From positions 178,543,021 to 178,607,020 of the forward strand of contig CM056741.1 in the NCBI GenBank assembly GCA_029851415.1: 64,000 bases of DNA. The letters run 5' to 3'. Positions within the stretch are counted from its first letter, which is position 1; every line of letters starts with the position of its first letter. The stretch is from Eretmocerus hayati (lineage: Eukaryota; Arthropoda; Insecta; Hymenoptera; Aphelinidae). The notes beneath the pieces are model-generated. The model did not search any database, was not told the DNA's origin, and worked only from the letters and a program-made list of their open reading frames with translations. Made by a program: the position numbers and the translations under genes. Positions 48,501-60,672 of the stretch are shown here, piece after piece.

Positions 48501-50260
48501 AAGTTTATATATTTTTGTATATAGAGCATCGGTTGTGGCTTTTCCCTTCAAGCAGTTTCATCGCCAACTCTTGCGCAAACGAACAAATTCATCCCACTTT
48601 AAGCTAGCCTCTCTCTTTTGAGTATCTTGGTTTTTCCATCTTTTCATCATTTCCTTGGAGATGTTTGAAGCTTTTCAAGAAGAGTTTGCGTGGTCAGGAG
48701 TTTTGCTGTTGATGTAACAACTTGAGATAGATATATATTCGAGTGTATACGTTTGATGTATGCAATATTATATTGAGTCGCTCTATATTCTGCTCTCTGT
48801 AATCGAATTTTCTGTATTGCATTTTTAACTTTATTCGATTTTGGCTGTTAACGTCGCTCATATCTATGAGATTCTCCTGTACGAAGTAAATCTGTTGAGT
48901 GCTCGTAATGTTTGTGAATTTTTTTATTCAAATCGTGAAAATTCAGATTGATGACTTGGTAAAATATCAACGTTAGAGCGAGTATTTGACAGATTTTTTC
49001 GATTTTGGTATCAAGTCTAGTCAAGTGTTAGTGTCTAATGTTAGTGTCTAGTCAATTTAGTCTGCTACCAAAGTTACTTCATAATTCAGCTTGAGATCTT
49101 TTTACAATAGCTTTTTCGGTGCGTTTGATGATTTGAAACTCATCTTAATTTTTAGATCTTTCAAAAAGATTTTGATATAAAGTTAACAGTGCGGCGATTG
49201 AAAGAAATCTTATCTGCATCAATTTTTATACCATATAAACTGGAGGCTCTTGTGAATTTGTACACTTTTATTTTTAGAGCGGCCAATTTGAGAGCCACTT
49301 ATGCATTAGAATATGCACTGTAAAAAGGCCAGTGTGATTTTACATGCCACCTGTAATCGAAGACCTTAGTGCAAAACATTGCTCAACACAGTAGAAAAGC
49401 CATATCATATACTAAGTGCACCCGCGAGATACAGTATCCTGTAATTTCACATTGCTCAGCTGAGGGAATCCGTAAAGTCTCAACGTGTTGTGGATTTCGG
49501 TAAATCTACAAAAATTCTGTAGTTTCAAGGCGTTGTTCAGTACTGTTAATTTACGGTGCTCAAAAATTGTCACGAAATTTCCTCTGCTGAGCACTGTAAA
49601 ATTATTATCTGGGGATTTTTCTACAGTATAGTAGAGTTCGATATTACTCTTATCACTCTGCCCATTTTGAAACAAAAAAAACCTCGAAAACCACAGTGTA
49701 CGTTGAAGAGAATTGGAAAATCATGTCTGACGGTCATGCAATTGTCACGAATCAGAAAACTGGACAAGATTTTTGTCCCCACTAGCCCACAATACTGAAC
49801 CAATACTGAAATTTTTAAATATTATGTAAAGGTGTGTTTTGCCCGAGTCTTTCCTTCTGGATTAGTTGGTTCGACGAGGAAAAGGTTGTCATAATATTAT
49901 GGTTCATTCGAAAGAATATGTAGCTGAAAATTTGATTGGGAAAAGTAAATATTGAGAATATAAACTGAATATTATCTAGTGGATTTGTCAAAACTGACTG
50001 CCATCTAGTTGTAGTAGGCGACACAGATATATCCTCCACATAATATTTTCAGTTCCAACTCAGTCCAGTGGTATTAGGTTAGTGGTGAAAATTATCGACG
50101 ACTCTACATTTGTTACATTTCCCTGACCTTAGACATGACCTTCCCGTTTCTCCTCCACATACTCTGTGATTGTTTGAAGATTTATTGTTTCAAGACGATC
50201 AAAGTGACCGAAAGTCACAACACGCCGAATTTCAAATAAATGTAAACGCGATAAGCATCT
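45556..50260. other. PTB intron, no exon recognised
   Basis: No frame with RRM2 motifs (VLRVIVE-type RNP2, FQALIQY-type RNP1) was seen. Apart from a relic of the 552-1098 element (listed separately) the stretch looks like ordinary intron. Confidence 0.5.
47455..47625. repeat. Dispersed repeat, partner of 765-935
   Basis: Shares atgaaaaaatatatccgc, the palindromic gggca/tgccc centre and cgctcagtacggaaat with the centre of the foldback element at 552-1098, same orientation. Confidence 0.75.
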
Positions 50261-50265
50261 CCGGA

Positions 50266-50312
50266 TTCTATTTCCTGCTGTAGATGTAAGTCGATGAGTA
50301 CAATGAAAGAAT
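50266..50312. repeat. SINE fragment related to 28574-28620
   Basis: ggattctatttcc then gatgtaagtcgatgag and gaaagaat match the segment just ahead of the tRNA-like part of the 28.6 kb element. The tRNA-like part itself is absent here. Confidence 0.55.
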
Positions 50313-50518
50313 GAGTGTTCCGTGCTAAATCAATCAGTTCATATTGTTAGATTCTCAAAATTCTTGTATCAAAATGAAATTTTTCCGACCCGCCGAATTT
50401 TGGTAATCCCAAAACTTCCATACGAATCGTGACTTTCTTCCAAAGTACTTGACATTGAAATTCTACAAACAACACAGCATCCCTGAGCAACAACAAAATT
50501 CTCCGTATAATAACCTAC

Positions 50519-50870
50519 CTAATTCCCCATGAGAGTAACATTACAGCAATCACATTCAGTTTCACAAGGTGTCTAAAATAGAAAATTTTCAGACATGAGC
50601 ACGTTCCAAGTCATCGCTCCTCTTCTCACAAACTTTACTCCAGACTCTCTAGGGTTTTCCTACCTCTCTTATCTTTTGTTCTTCAACATCCAATTTCTCT
50701 AGGTTATGCGTATTCTTCCTATACTTTGCGATGATCGCGTTCAAAGTCAAATACACCGTCATAGTGTAATAATGTACGTGTCGCGTATCGTATAACGGCT
50801 TAACCTTAAGACGCTTAACGTGAGTAAGCTCAACTATCAAAGGATGAAAACTTAACGATGTCGTCTTCAT
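50519..50870 (-). CDS. Candidate two-exon small gene inside PTB intron
   Basis: The minus-strand ATG at 50870 lies in a good insect start context (gtgcacaATGAAG). Exon 1 runs to 50664, 69 codons, with donor GAG/gtagga. The acceptor tctgaaaattttctattttag ends at 50573, and exon 2 (50572-50519) continues in phase 0 for 17 codons to TAG. The 86-residue product has basic segments (VKRLKVKPLYDTRHVHYYT), a moderately hydrophobic stretch (MTVYLTLNAII), a charged helix (NLEKLDVEEQKIRE) and a Cys-rich end (TPCETECDCCNVTLMGN). The intron is 91 bases, a normal short insect intron. Without splicing, the frame would stop five codons later. Upstream on the same strand a TTTAAATAC lies at about 51060, a weak promoter candidate. 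I recognise no family, and no polyadenylation signal is obvious nearby. Confidence 0.35.
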
Positions 50871-51574
50871 TGTGCACCTCCTATAGTAGCCTTTATATTG
50901 AGTAGAAAGATATTATAATATGTGTATGTGTATATGTGTGTCTGGAAGCTGATGTTCCTTTTCCCTCTGCAACAGTTATACTTCTTCCTGCTTATCGTGA
51001 ATGTCATAAGCGTAGAAAATGTATACAGAGAACTTGCTCATTGCCCCGTTCAAGTATTTAAAAGACACTCGCCTCGGGCTAGCTCGAGCCACGGATGAGC
51101 GACCGCTTACTTTCATACCTTTCAACGAACGTTCCGTGTTCTGACTCTTTATCGGAGTTGCTGATTCTGCTGTAAGAAGACGCTCGTCAAGTCTTTTTTC
51201 CCTCTTTAGTTTTTCGTGATTGGTTGGTTCCGTTTTAGAATCGATACTTATAAGTGATCTTATCAATGAATTTTTCTTGCGAAAGTTAGGCCTTCTCACG
51301 TGCTTAACTATGTTTTTCTAATCATATTGATTCATTGATTTTTCTTGAACTCGTCTATTTTAATCGTTTCAATATTATGATGATCTTTCCATCACTCGTA
51401 GTGATTCAATTGAAATGTGGAAATAGTAGAGTGAAAGTTGTGTGTAAATTATTAGATCATCTCGGTAATTCATTGGAATAGTAATTCGCGGAGGAGAAAG
51501 GATAAAATGTACGAGAGAATCTACCAAGAGTTCATCAGGAATGAGTAAAATTAATTTTTGCAATTTTCCGATGT

Positions 51575-51960
51575 TTAGGTGCCTACAAAGTTGCGAAAAA
51601 TAACTTTCGCGCCTCGCACATGAGGCTTCCCCGCTTCCGAGCGATCATTTCAACCCTCTCCTCCGACTCGGACCGAAAACTGATTCCTCAGAAGCGAGCT
51701 ACAACCTCGTGAACTCGGGGTGAAATATACTATTTCGTAATTCGATGTGCGTAAAGTTTTCCCTCACGCACCGAAAAAATGGTCTTTACGCACTAACTTT
51801 ACGCACATGATTGCGAAAACGTATTTTTCGGCACTGGGGCGTGAAGTTGATTTTATTCGTGATGATTTCGACCCTCGCCAAGGCTCGGGCCGAAAGCAAT
51901 CACTCGAAAAGCAAAAGCAAACTTTCCACCCTCGTATCGAAAAATATTATTTCGATTCAG
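51575..51960. repeat. Two diverged direct repeat units
   Basis: A segment beginning near gatcatttcaaccctc (about 51643) and one near gatgatttcgaccctc (about 51861) both continue with ctcgg-ccgaaa-, a run of caa/aaa and a tatttcg end. They are separated by tttacgcac-rich sequence that also occurs near 3410 (tttacgcacatgattgc). This appears to be a tandem or compound repeat of an unclassified family. Confidence 0.5.
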
Positions 51961-54261
51961 AATAATATTTAAAACAAATCTCCACAGCTCATAACAGATC
52001 CGTTGATATCAAGATTCTCTGGATCTACATGGAAACTGAAATTATAATTAACGACCGTATAATAATTAATATAGAAATGTTCAAACGACCTGATCACGCT
52101 ATATTAATTGGCATGTGAACTGAGCAAGCTGATTGAGAATAACCCGCTGTCTCTGACATTCAAACAAATCCTCAGCACATCGAACAATGCAAGAAATTAT
52201 TCAAAATTTTTATGTCAACAAATGAACTATGTAAATTTACACAGAGACTCACGTCAATCAAAATGATCATCCCCGCAATTTAAAGTATAAAATCCAAAGC
52301 TTCGTCAGCAAAATCATTTTACCCGTCAAATTTTTAATAGTTCGCTTTCGCACGTAACCGCGAATTCATCAACACAAAACGAGAATCAATTCATGATCCA
52401 TCGTTACGCTTTTCACACACAAATTTACCCTATATAAACGCGAATCTAAAGCTAAACGCAATTGCTCTCTAGTCGAAATTATATTGCGAACGTTTGAGCC
52501 ACATACATACATACATACATATAACATACACAACACATATGTAGCATTAGAGTTGGCGGAAACGAATGTGCCTGAGCATGAAGGATTGTGACGCTGATTT
52601 TGGCCGAATGGGTATAGAGCGGTGGTGAGCTCGTTTGCGGTTCGCCCCTTTTGGAGGTAAAATAATGACTAGCCACGCGGGACGACGACCAAATGAACGA
52701 GTAGTATACTCTATATCTATATATGTGGTGTTACTGTGAGATGGATAGACGGAAAGGAAAGAGAAATGTGTGTGTGTGTGTATTTTTATGTAGTGGTGTG
52801 TTAACTGACTTGAATTTGTTGATTCGTTTGTTTTTGTGGGAGAAAAAAAGGGATGTGGTGGTGTCGGTGAGGGTTACGATGTGGTTTGGGTAGTGGAAAA
52901 TTGGTACATGGAACAGGTTGCGGCTATGATATGATGAATGAAAACGAGGTATGCGTTGGCGAGAGAAGGAGGAGAGAGTGAAAATACGCTTGCGGACTTG
53001 TTGAATCTCTGGGGACGGGGTCGTCATTGACTATAGTGTTATTGATGGCATGGAAATTTGCTGAATATAGATTTATACGGGTTAATTCTCAGTGAGATAC
53101 GCGATGTGGAATTTTCTCTTTAGTTAGAGGTATCTTTCTTTCGATTGGGAATATTTATTTCATATAAATTGTTGACATTCCGAGTGGGGAATCCTTTGAA
53201 GATTATTATTGTTTATCACTTCTGAAAAAATTTAATCCAAATCATCACTGCAACCATGAAAAGTGTTTGATCCTATACATTGTTTTATATCAAAGCCACA
53301 TAGCAGTAAAATTAGATATCATCCATCGGAGTTTTTTTTTTTTTAATATTTCATTAGATGTGTACAAAATTTTATCCCCGCGTAGTGACCCTCTAGAAAT
53401 ACCGCCGAGGCATTCGTGAATTCGTCCCAAGAAATTATGGCACGTTAGCATGATGCAAAATCCATACAAATATCATCACTGTGACTGACTCCAATAATAT
53501 TCAATTCATTTTTTAACAATTGCCCTTAATTTTATTTTTGACCAGGGTAATTGATTTAGAGTTAGTTTTCAAGTATCTAGACCAGAGGTGTCTAAAGGGT
53601 CTTCTAATATTTTTCTGATGAGTTCTAATATTTTTCAAAGCCCTGTCGATTATCTGAAACAGTGTAAATGCGTTGAATGTAACTCAATTCCAAAATTATT
53701 TTTAAAGACAGACCCCCTCTCTCTTCCCGACACAAAATTACACGAAATTTGAGCTCATTATCGCGTTGGACCTCTGAAAAGATTTCATAAAGTATGAGCA
53801 ATACAAGCTGTGAATTGAGGTTATTCTGAAGTTTCTAGTGTGGTACCTCTTTTCTCCCATCTATGCTACTTTCAGATATTCTATCCTTGAGAATCCATTG
53901 ATACTATACATGTATCCTTAGATAGAGAGTAAATTCTCAAAATAAGCTCGATTGATTAGATTGTGAGCCAATACCAAATTGTTGACAAATATGATTGGGC
54001 CACTCACTCCCGAGTGATTAATGTAGGTAATCGTGATGTACGGTATCTACAAGTCGAACAAGTTCGATGTTTGAATAAAAACAGGTATTCCACCACTAGC
54101 TATCCTCTTCACAAAGTCATTGAGATCTTGCAAACGTTCACACAATCAATTCGAGACACATGCTAAGCATGAATGAGCCCGCGATACCCGTTGAAACTCT
54201 AAAGCGAGTGTGATGAAGTAATACGAGTCAGAAGAAGACGATTGGAGATACCACCCGCATA
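51961..54261. other. PTB intron, no gene seen
   Basis: Contains a (CATA)n run at 52501-52522, a short GT run near 52768 and a T run near 53332. No supported exon. Confidence 0.45.
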
Positions 54262-55203
54262 CAGGGTGTCCCAAAAGTCAGTACCCTTCCCCTAAAAATT
54301 CGAAATAGGCTCCGGGGATCGAAAAACCCCGAAACACGTGTCCCTTGAAATCGAGGAGGAAGCTCAAAAATTTCTCATATTCGATCTTGAATGTGACCTA
54401 GATGATTTTTGGAGGTTAGACCGGTTTTTGTGGATAGACCCCCCTATTTTTGACTCTAGATTCTGAAAGAGCACAGAATTTTACGTCCAAACAGGATTTT
54501 TTGTCAATTTTTTCAGATGACCTCTAGCACTGCCTCTAGGGGTCATTCTGGGGTCAAAAGTATCTAGAGGGTGGATTATCGTACCAGGCCTTGTGCGCTA
54601 GTCTTGTTCTGAGAGGTTCCTCTCAGAAAAGTTTCTCAGCCTCATTCTCACCGTTGACCTGTGTGACCTCGCGCATAACCCTGACCTTTATTACAGGTCA
54701 AATTGATCCGTTCAAACGGGAATGCTTATTTTTGACTCTGGGACCTGAGGATGTGGCAACTTTTGAGCCCAGGTACGACTCTCTACTCATTGCGTAGATG
54801 ACCTTTAAAGGTCATTTTGAGGTCACAAGTCTCTGAATAGTGGTTCAACGTGCAAGAGCCGAGGCAATAGCTGGATCAGGGGGTTATTTTGAAGATAAAT
54901 CCAAGACTCCGTTGAACCTTTGACCTATGACCTCCAGCATACCCATCAGCGATCGGAAAATGGCATCTCAATTATGGAGATCCCTAACCTCGTCTGCTTG
55001 TGCACGAAGGCAGTCATCGAGTAGTTTTACAGTCATTGTAGCTGAATCAAATACGACGAATACACATCGTACATCCAAGGTCAAATCTGAGACCATTTTT
55101 GAGCTTCTCCCTCGATTTTAGGGTCACGTGTTTCGGGGTTTTTCAATCCCCGGAGCCTGTTTCGAATTTTTAGGGGAAGGGTACTGACTTTTGGGACACC
55201 CTG
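54262..55203. mobile_element. 942-base TA-flanked element with ~112-base inverted repeats
   Basis: The left end CAGGGTGTCCCAAAAGTCAG and its exact reverse complement at the right are flanked by TA (54260-54261, 55204-55205). The inverted repeats stay nearly identical for about 80 bases (through ctccggggatYgaaaaaccc and cgaaacacgtg) and recognisable to about 112. The interior has many ggtca/tgacc words and no transposase frame. It is a well-preserved non-autonomous DNA transposon; the TA duplication points to a mariner-type transposase. Confidence 0.92.
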
Positions 55204-58200
55204 TATATTATCTCGTGCTTCTGCGACTCACCCTAAACACGATTTCCGTCCATGAAATTCATGACAGTAATTGAATAGACTTTTAAGCGGGGCACATCAT
55301 CACTTGGGCCACAACACACATACATACATCAATTTGGCGCAAGAAATGAAGCAAACCCCCTGCTGGCGTGTTCACAAAACAGAGACATAGATAAACATAT
55401 ATACAAGGTTGAAAGCGCCAGTTCATGTTGTTAGCATCTCAACGTCCGCTTGCAAAACCGAAATGCCGGTGCACTTCCGACTCAACCCCTCTTCCCTACT
55501 CCCTACTGTGTTGTGTGTAATTCAGGCATTATCCCTATATGCTCGCTTATGTATAGAGTAAGCCTGGCAGCGGGTGGTAGCGGTGCCGGTGGCGTTGGCG
55601 GCGGCTTTACCTCCTGTGCGTGCATACAGCTAATTCCGACGCGCGGGCACCCCGTAATTATTGATAAATCTATGTGCTGCTTGCCTTCGCTCTATATGGA
55701 AGCTTCTGACGTGTGTGTGTGTGTGTGTGTGTGCTTTAAATCGGCTCTCGAGCAAGCATTAAGCTTAACTTGAGCTTGAGCTTTGCTAGCTAGAATTTCC
55801 TATATACTCAGATTATATTTTTGCTTTATGCATGAGCTAGTAGTAGTGGTAGACTTAGCGATTGTTCGGCTTGTAAGATTTTGTGGGACCATGGGTAAAA
55901 GTTACATGAGAGGTATTTTGACTTATGCTTGATTAGGTACACTGAAAATTTGAGCCGAGTTGTTTCGGGGATTTAGAGGTAGCGTTTGAATCTGGAAATT
56001 CTGAAATGAATTCTGAAAGTTGTTTGAATTTTGTGTGTAAATGTTGTTTTGGCTATCTTGATGATTATAGAGGCACGCCTGTAATTGAACAGGGCGAGAG
56101 TCAACAATTGCATAGAAATTGCTTATTACATGGTCGGTGTTGATAACCCGTTGACTTGGAACGTTCACAAATGTATGTCGACATTACCGATTTACAATGT
56201 TTTGAAAAAAAGAATCAGAAAAATTTTCTAGTACTTGAACGTGAGATAACAAAAATTGAGTCTCTATATATTTGGTGCTCTGTGATGTAGAAAAAATGGG
56301 AAAATCAAAGGTTTTGAATTTCGTAATTACGTTATTTTTTGTCACTACGCAACTAGCCATCGAATTTTTTCGTATGAAAAAACTCGACATGGTGTGATGG
56401 TAGCAGGTTAGTCCTAGAAAAGGCGCCACGTGTTCCCAAGGATTAGCCAAATATGCAGATGAATCATGGCGAACCAATCAATTCATTTCCTATTAATAAC
56501 GATCGATTTTACTCGGAAGAATAAATTGCTGTTGCATGCCTCGAAATCCCGATTTCATTTCTCACTTTCAACAGTGACTACTGCACACGTACCATGTCTG
56601 ACTAAAGCCAGACCAATACTACTCGTTTCTCACAATGCCAACATATGGATGATTTTTTTTTTCTCGGAAGTGTCAATCATTCTTGCCTTGCTATCAATAT
56701 TCTTTATTCTGAATCATCAACATGCAGAGAATAAGTCATCTATTGATATATTGACCAACGTCTTGTTGCCCCTCAAATTCAAGATTAGAATCCCATTTTT
56801 TTCAGATATCGTAGTTGTGCTGTTGAAATTGAACATCTATGGGAAAGTAGCATTTTATTTAAAACGAGAAATTCAAATATGCCATTGAAAATTGTCATTA
56901 CGATCAGAATGTAGAATCCTTCATACATATTCTAAAAATTTCTTGATGAAAAGTCATGATAACAAAAGTACCTAAGTCATAGTCTAGGCGTTCCAGTGAG
57001 TGAAATTACTAATTCGACTTCATGATAAGAAAAAACTTGGAACGTGTAATTTGTAATTTAGTAAGCACCTTTTTGAACGTTCCAGAAAAGAATTCATAAG
57101 ACAAATTTCACCGTAAACGCACGTTCGAATAGCTCCGACTCGATTTCACAAATTAATTTCTTACACATCGTTTTCATGGCCGTAAAAAAAAAAGCAAGCG
57201 AAAAAGATGAAAACGAAAGAAGGGAATTTTCTTCCACATTCTCAAGGCGTCTGCATATTCCAAAAAGCCGATATAACTTGGATATGCCTCTCTCAACAAT
57301 GGCCACATTGTTATTCGGACTCGACGAGCTCGAAAAGCAGTTTCATCCTTCCACCTTCACTCTTCGCTCCCATTTTACGTACATACATATAAATATAGAT
57401 GCGCTAAGAAACAGTGAGGAGGGGGGGGAGGCAGAGGAAGAAGAGAGCAAGATGGTGCAATATTTTTAATGGAGGACGTCTCGGATGATGTACGATGCTG
57501 CATTGTTTCGACCGAAACACCTTGGATATTGTTTCTTCCTTCAAGTACCACCTCCTTGACTTTTAGCTTTACCTCTTCTTGCTCGTTTTCTCTTGCCCAT
57601 CTCTTTCTAACACTGGAAAACTCTTCTCTCTTCGTGTGACACTTCTTTATCTGTCTCTACATTCACGTCTCGTTTCGCGTTTATTCTACCGGTGGACTTG
57701 AAAATCTCAAAAAGGTGACAAATGATGATTCACGTTTCATATCTTCTGACGCTGCTATATATGTATATACATATTTTACTGTTCTGAAAATTCGAACAAG
57801 AATATCGCATTCCGATAGAGTTTTGACGTTGCTTTATCCTTTGATGAATACTGGATGGAATGCACATCGTTATTTGCAATATGAGATTCTTTATGGTTTA
57901 TGGTTTGTTTGAGATCGGTTTCATGAGATCAAAGAGGGAAGAGGGAAGATACGAATTCGAAGCAAATTTCTGATTTTTCTTTTGGTCCGACCACTTTTTT
58001 TGAGAGTTAGTGTGTTCATTGATGATGAAATATGAACCGATTGTTTCTCTGTCACATCATGTCTTCAATGCTCTTCTATTATGGATTCATGAAATTCCAA
58101 CTTGTTGTCGTAAAAGTGAGAAAAATTAAGAGGATCAATACGGATGAACGTCCACGTCTGACCAAACTCGGGCTACACTACTGAATCGAGTGAGTGGATT

Positions 58201-60482
58201 CTAAACCTCCTCGGAATATTCTTTTCTAATCGTATTTCCGACATCTTAGAGGTATCTTTTCAGACTTCTAAAAGATGCAGTCTATCATTTCTTGTGATGT
58301 CAAAGAGGATTTTCTCCGAATTTTGCGAAGATGTAGCAAAAGTATCCCTTTCTATGTATACCTATCTTATAAGATAGATTGCAATGACATCGTGCCACAT
58401 ACAGCATCAATTTTCGTGATTGAATCTACCTCTTATTTCTTGTGAAAGATTGTTTAACCTGAATACCTATACAGCAAAATTACATGTACGATGTATCACA
58501 CAAAATTTGTTGCAAAGAAAATTTGAACTCGTGATTAAAGCCATAACTAATCCCCTGCAATAGTAACAACATCTTCGTCGACATTAATACGCGCATACTA
58601 TTTTGAATTGCCTCGAAAGATAATTTTGACTCTCAAGGAGGAATGGCAAAATTATAATATGCATCCTAGCGTCTCTGTAACATTTCATTCGACAGCTGCG
58701 AAAAATCTGATTCTATGGGCACGTTTAAGGGTGTCTAATCCATTATATCATTACATGCATACTTTCTCTGGAACCCATTGGTGAAATAATTCTTGAGGAA
58801 GTCCTCTGCCAAATTGATTTTCAAAATTCTGAAGATCATACATTTTGTTGCACAAAACTGAAAAATTCCTCAAAATTATCAAATTTTGTATAGGTTATCG
58901 GACCCACCCTGCATCTATGCTTATTTTCATCGACCTCTACAATGAAATCGAGTCCCAAAATACACTATCGCTTCCTAGCAAAAAAATACTCAGATCCATC
59001 TGATGATAAATTTTCTCAGCCAAAGTCAGACCTCTCCATCACTTCCCCACTCCTCTACTTCCCCAACTATCTTTGGCCAATAAATAATCTTCCATCCAGC
59101 ACATGTATATTTTTTCACTATCTCGTACTACTATGTTATACTTTATAAGCCTCTCAAGTACACTACATCACACACCCAAGTTGGCTTTCATTCTCAAGTA
59201 AACTACAAACGTATACACTAGTCTTGTATCCGTATAGAATGGGAAGAACGCGAATTGGAAGTGAATCTCTCACGGGCATTGGAAGTATTCTTTTTCTTTC
59301 ACTTTGACGCGAACCATCAAGACAGAGACACACGAGTTTTCCATGCTGTGACATCAGCCGACGCGTGACCAGAGAGAAAGACTGATTATTCAAACATACG
59401 GTCGCCTCGGAAAGTTGCCTCTTTCTGTCTATCTTTCTCCCTTTTTTTCTTTTCTCATTTTTTACCATGTGCAAAACCGGAAAAACGCTCCATCACGTTA
59501 CCCCTACGTACCTACGAGACTTCTACTCTGTATGTACACTAACTTTGGCTTAAAAGCCATCTCGCCAGTTGTCCGAGTCAATTAATCGTTTTTCTTGTCA
59601 ACTCGTGCGGTGATGTAACTTTTTTTTTCTTTTTATTCCTGTCGCCGTCGTTTTCGTCACCTCGTGTGTTAAGAACGAGTGAATACAGTAAATTTTTTGT
59701 CGTTGCTTGGTGTACTTTTCGCTGTCGAGTGTAGAAAAATGAAACTTCAGAATTTGACGATGATGTATGCAGCTCTGGATTTTTCACACCGAACTACCGA
59801 GTTTTACCTCGTTTTAGAAGCAAAACGCCCACGAATCATTATTCAGTTAGTAATGGAGTAAGGAAAATTTTGTTGAGTTTGGGTGAGATTGTTCATTAAA
59901 TTGATGAGGCTGGAGGTAGAAGTCTACTCTTTTTTGCCCTGAATATTAAATTTGATACCCGATTGTAAGAGGCTGTGAAGCCTGGAAATTCTCTCGATAG
60001 AATGACTCGATGAATTTTTTTACTTTTCAAATAGAAATAGTCGAGTAATTAGAGAAAATCTATGATTCTATGTGAATGTCACATTCCTCAGTCAGAAAAT
60101 CAAGTATCTCGAATCACGGCTGAAAGAATCATTTGCTACTGCATACATTGTGGATTCGGAACTCTGAAACTCATTTCTGTCACTCTCAATATGGTTGTGA
60201 AGTAAAAACTTGTCGAATTGACATTTTGAAAATTTTCCGATTTTGATTTTTCCACTCTCTTATGATTTCGTAATTGACTCTGGTTTGCCTTGTATACACC
60301 CTGAGTCGCCGAAGATTTTTCAAAATTCATCCAAATTTTTCGAGTGCTCTGAAAGAAAATGATCACAGACCAGTGATGGAATTCGTCATTTACCAACGTA
60401 TTTAACAATATGAGGAATTCACCTGATTGTCTCGTTGAATAATTATTGATTCAGATATTGTTGATAAGTCAGTAAAATTACA
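55204..60482. other. PTB intron, no gene seen
   Basis: Contains a GT run at 55711-55732 and a pyrimidine-rich TCTT/CTTC stretch at about 57528-57661. The 140-codon frame at 56466-56888 has no motif or splice context that I trust. Confidence 0.45.
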
Positions 60483-60672
60483 ATCAAGATAGCCTGGGAA
60501 GCCAGGTTTTTTGAATAAAAAAAAAAAAAGCCAGGTTTTTCTGCAACCAGGACCTTTTTATGCGTCTTTGACGGAAACAGTGGAAAATTGATCGAATATA
60601 TTGATATTTCACCGTTTTTGGACGCAAGGAGGGCCTTACTACAGAAAAACCTGCTTCCCGGGCTATCTTGAT
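60483..60672. mobile_element. 190-base palindromic MITE
   Basis: Ends ATCAAGATAGCCTGGGAAGC and, reverse-complemented, ATCAAGATAGCCCGGGAAGC. The arms of about 85 bases are imperfect, and the left arm holds an A13 run plus a repeated gccaggttttt. No coding content. Confidence 0.8.

Noticed and set aside
50976..51299. 107-codon minus-strand basic frame
   Set aside because: Starts with a non-ATG codon and overlaps the presumed upstream region of the 50870 gene. It could be leader or promoter sequence. No family motif.
56466..56888. 140-codon plus-strand open frame starting with ATG
   Set aside because: It is the second longest frame listed for the window, but has no promoter, splice context or recognisable motif, and consists of hydrophobic and Ser/Lys-rich stretches expected from AT-rich DNA. 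Kept out until there is transcript or conservation evidence.
57176..57469. 97-codon plus-strand Lys/Glu-rich frame
   Set aside because: ATG start but a low-complexity acidic tail from a G/A-rich run, and no splice or promoter context.
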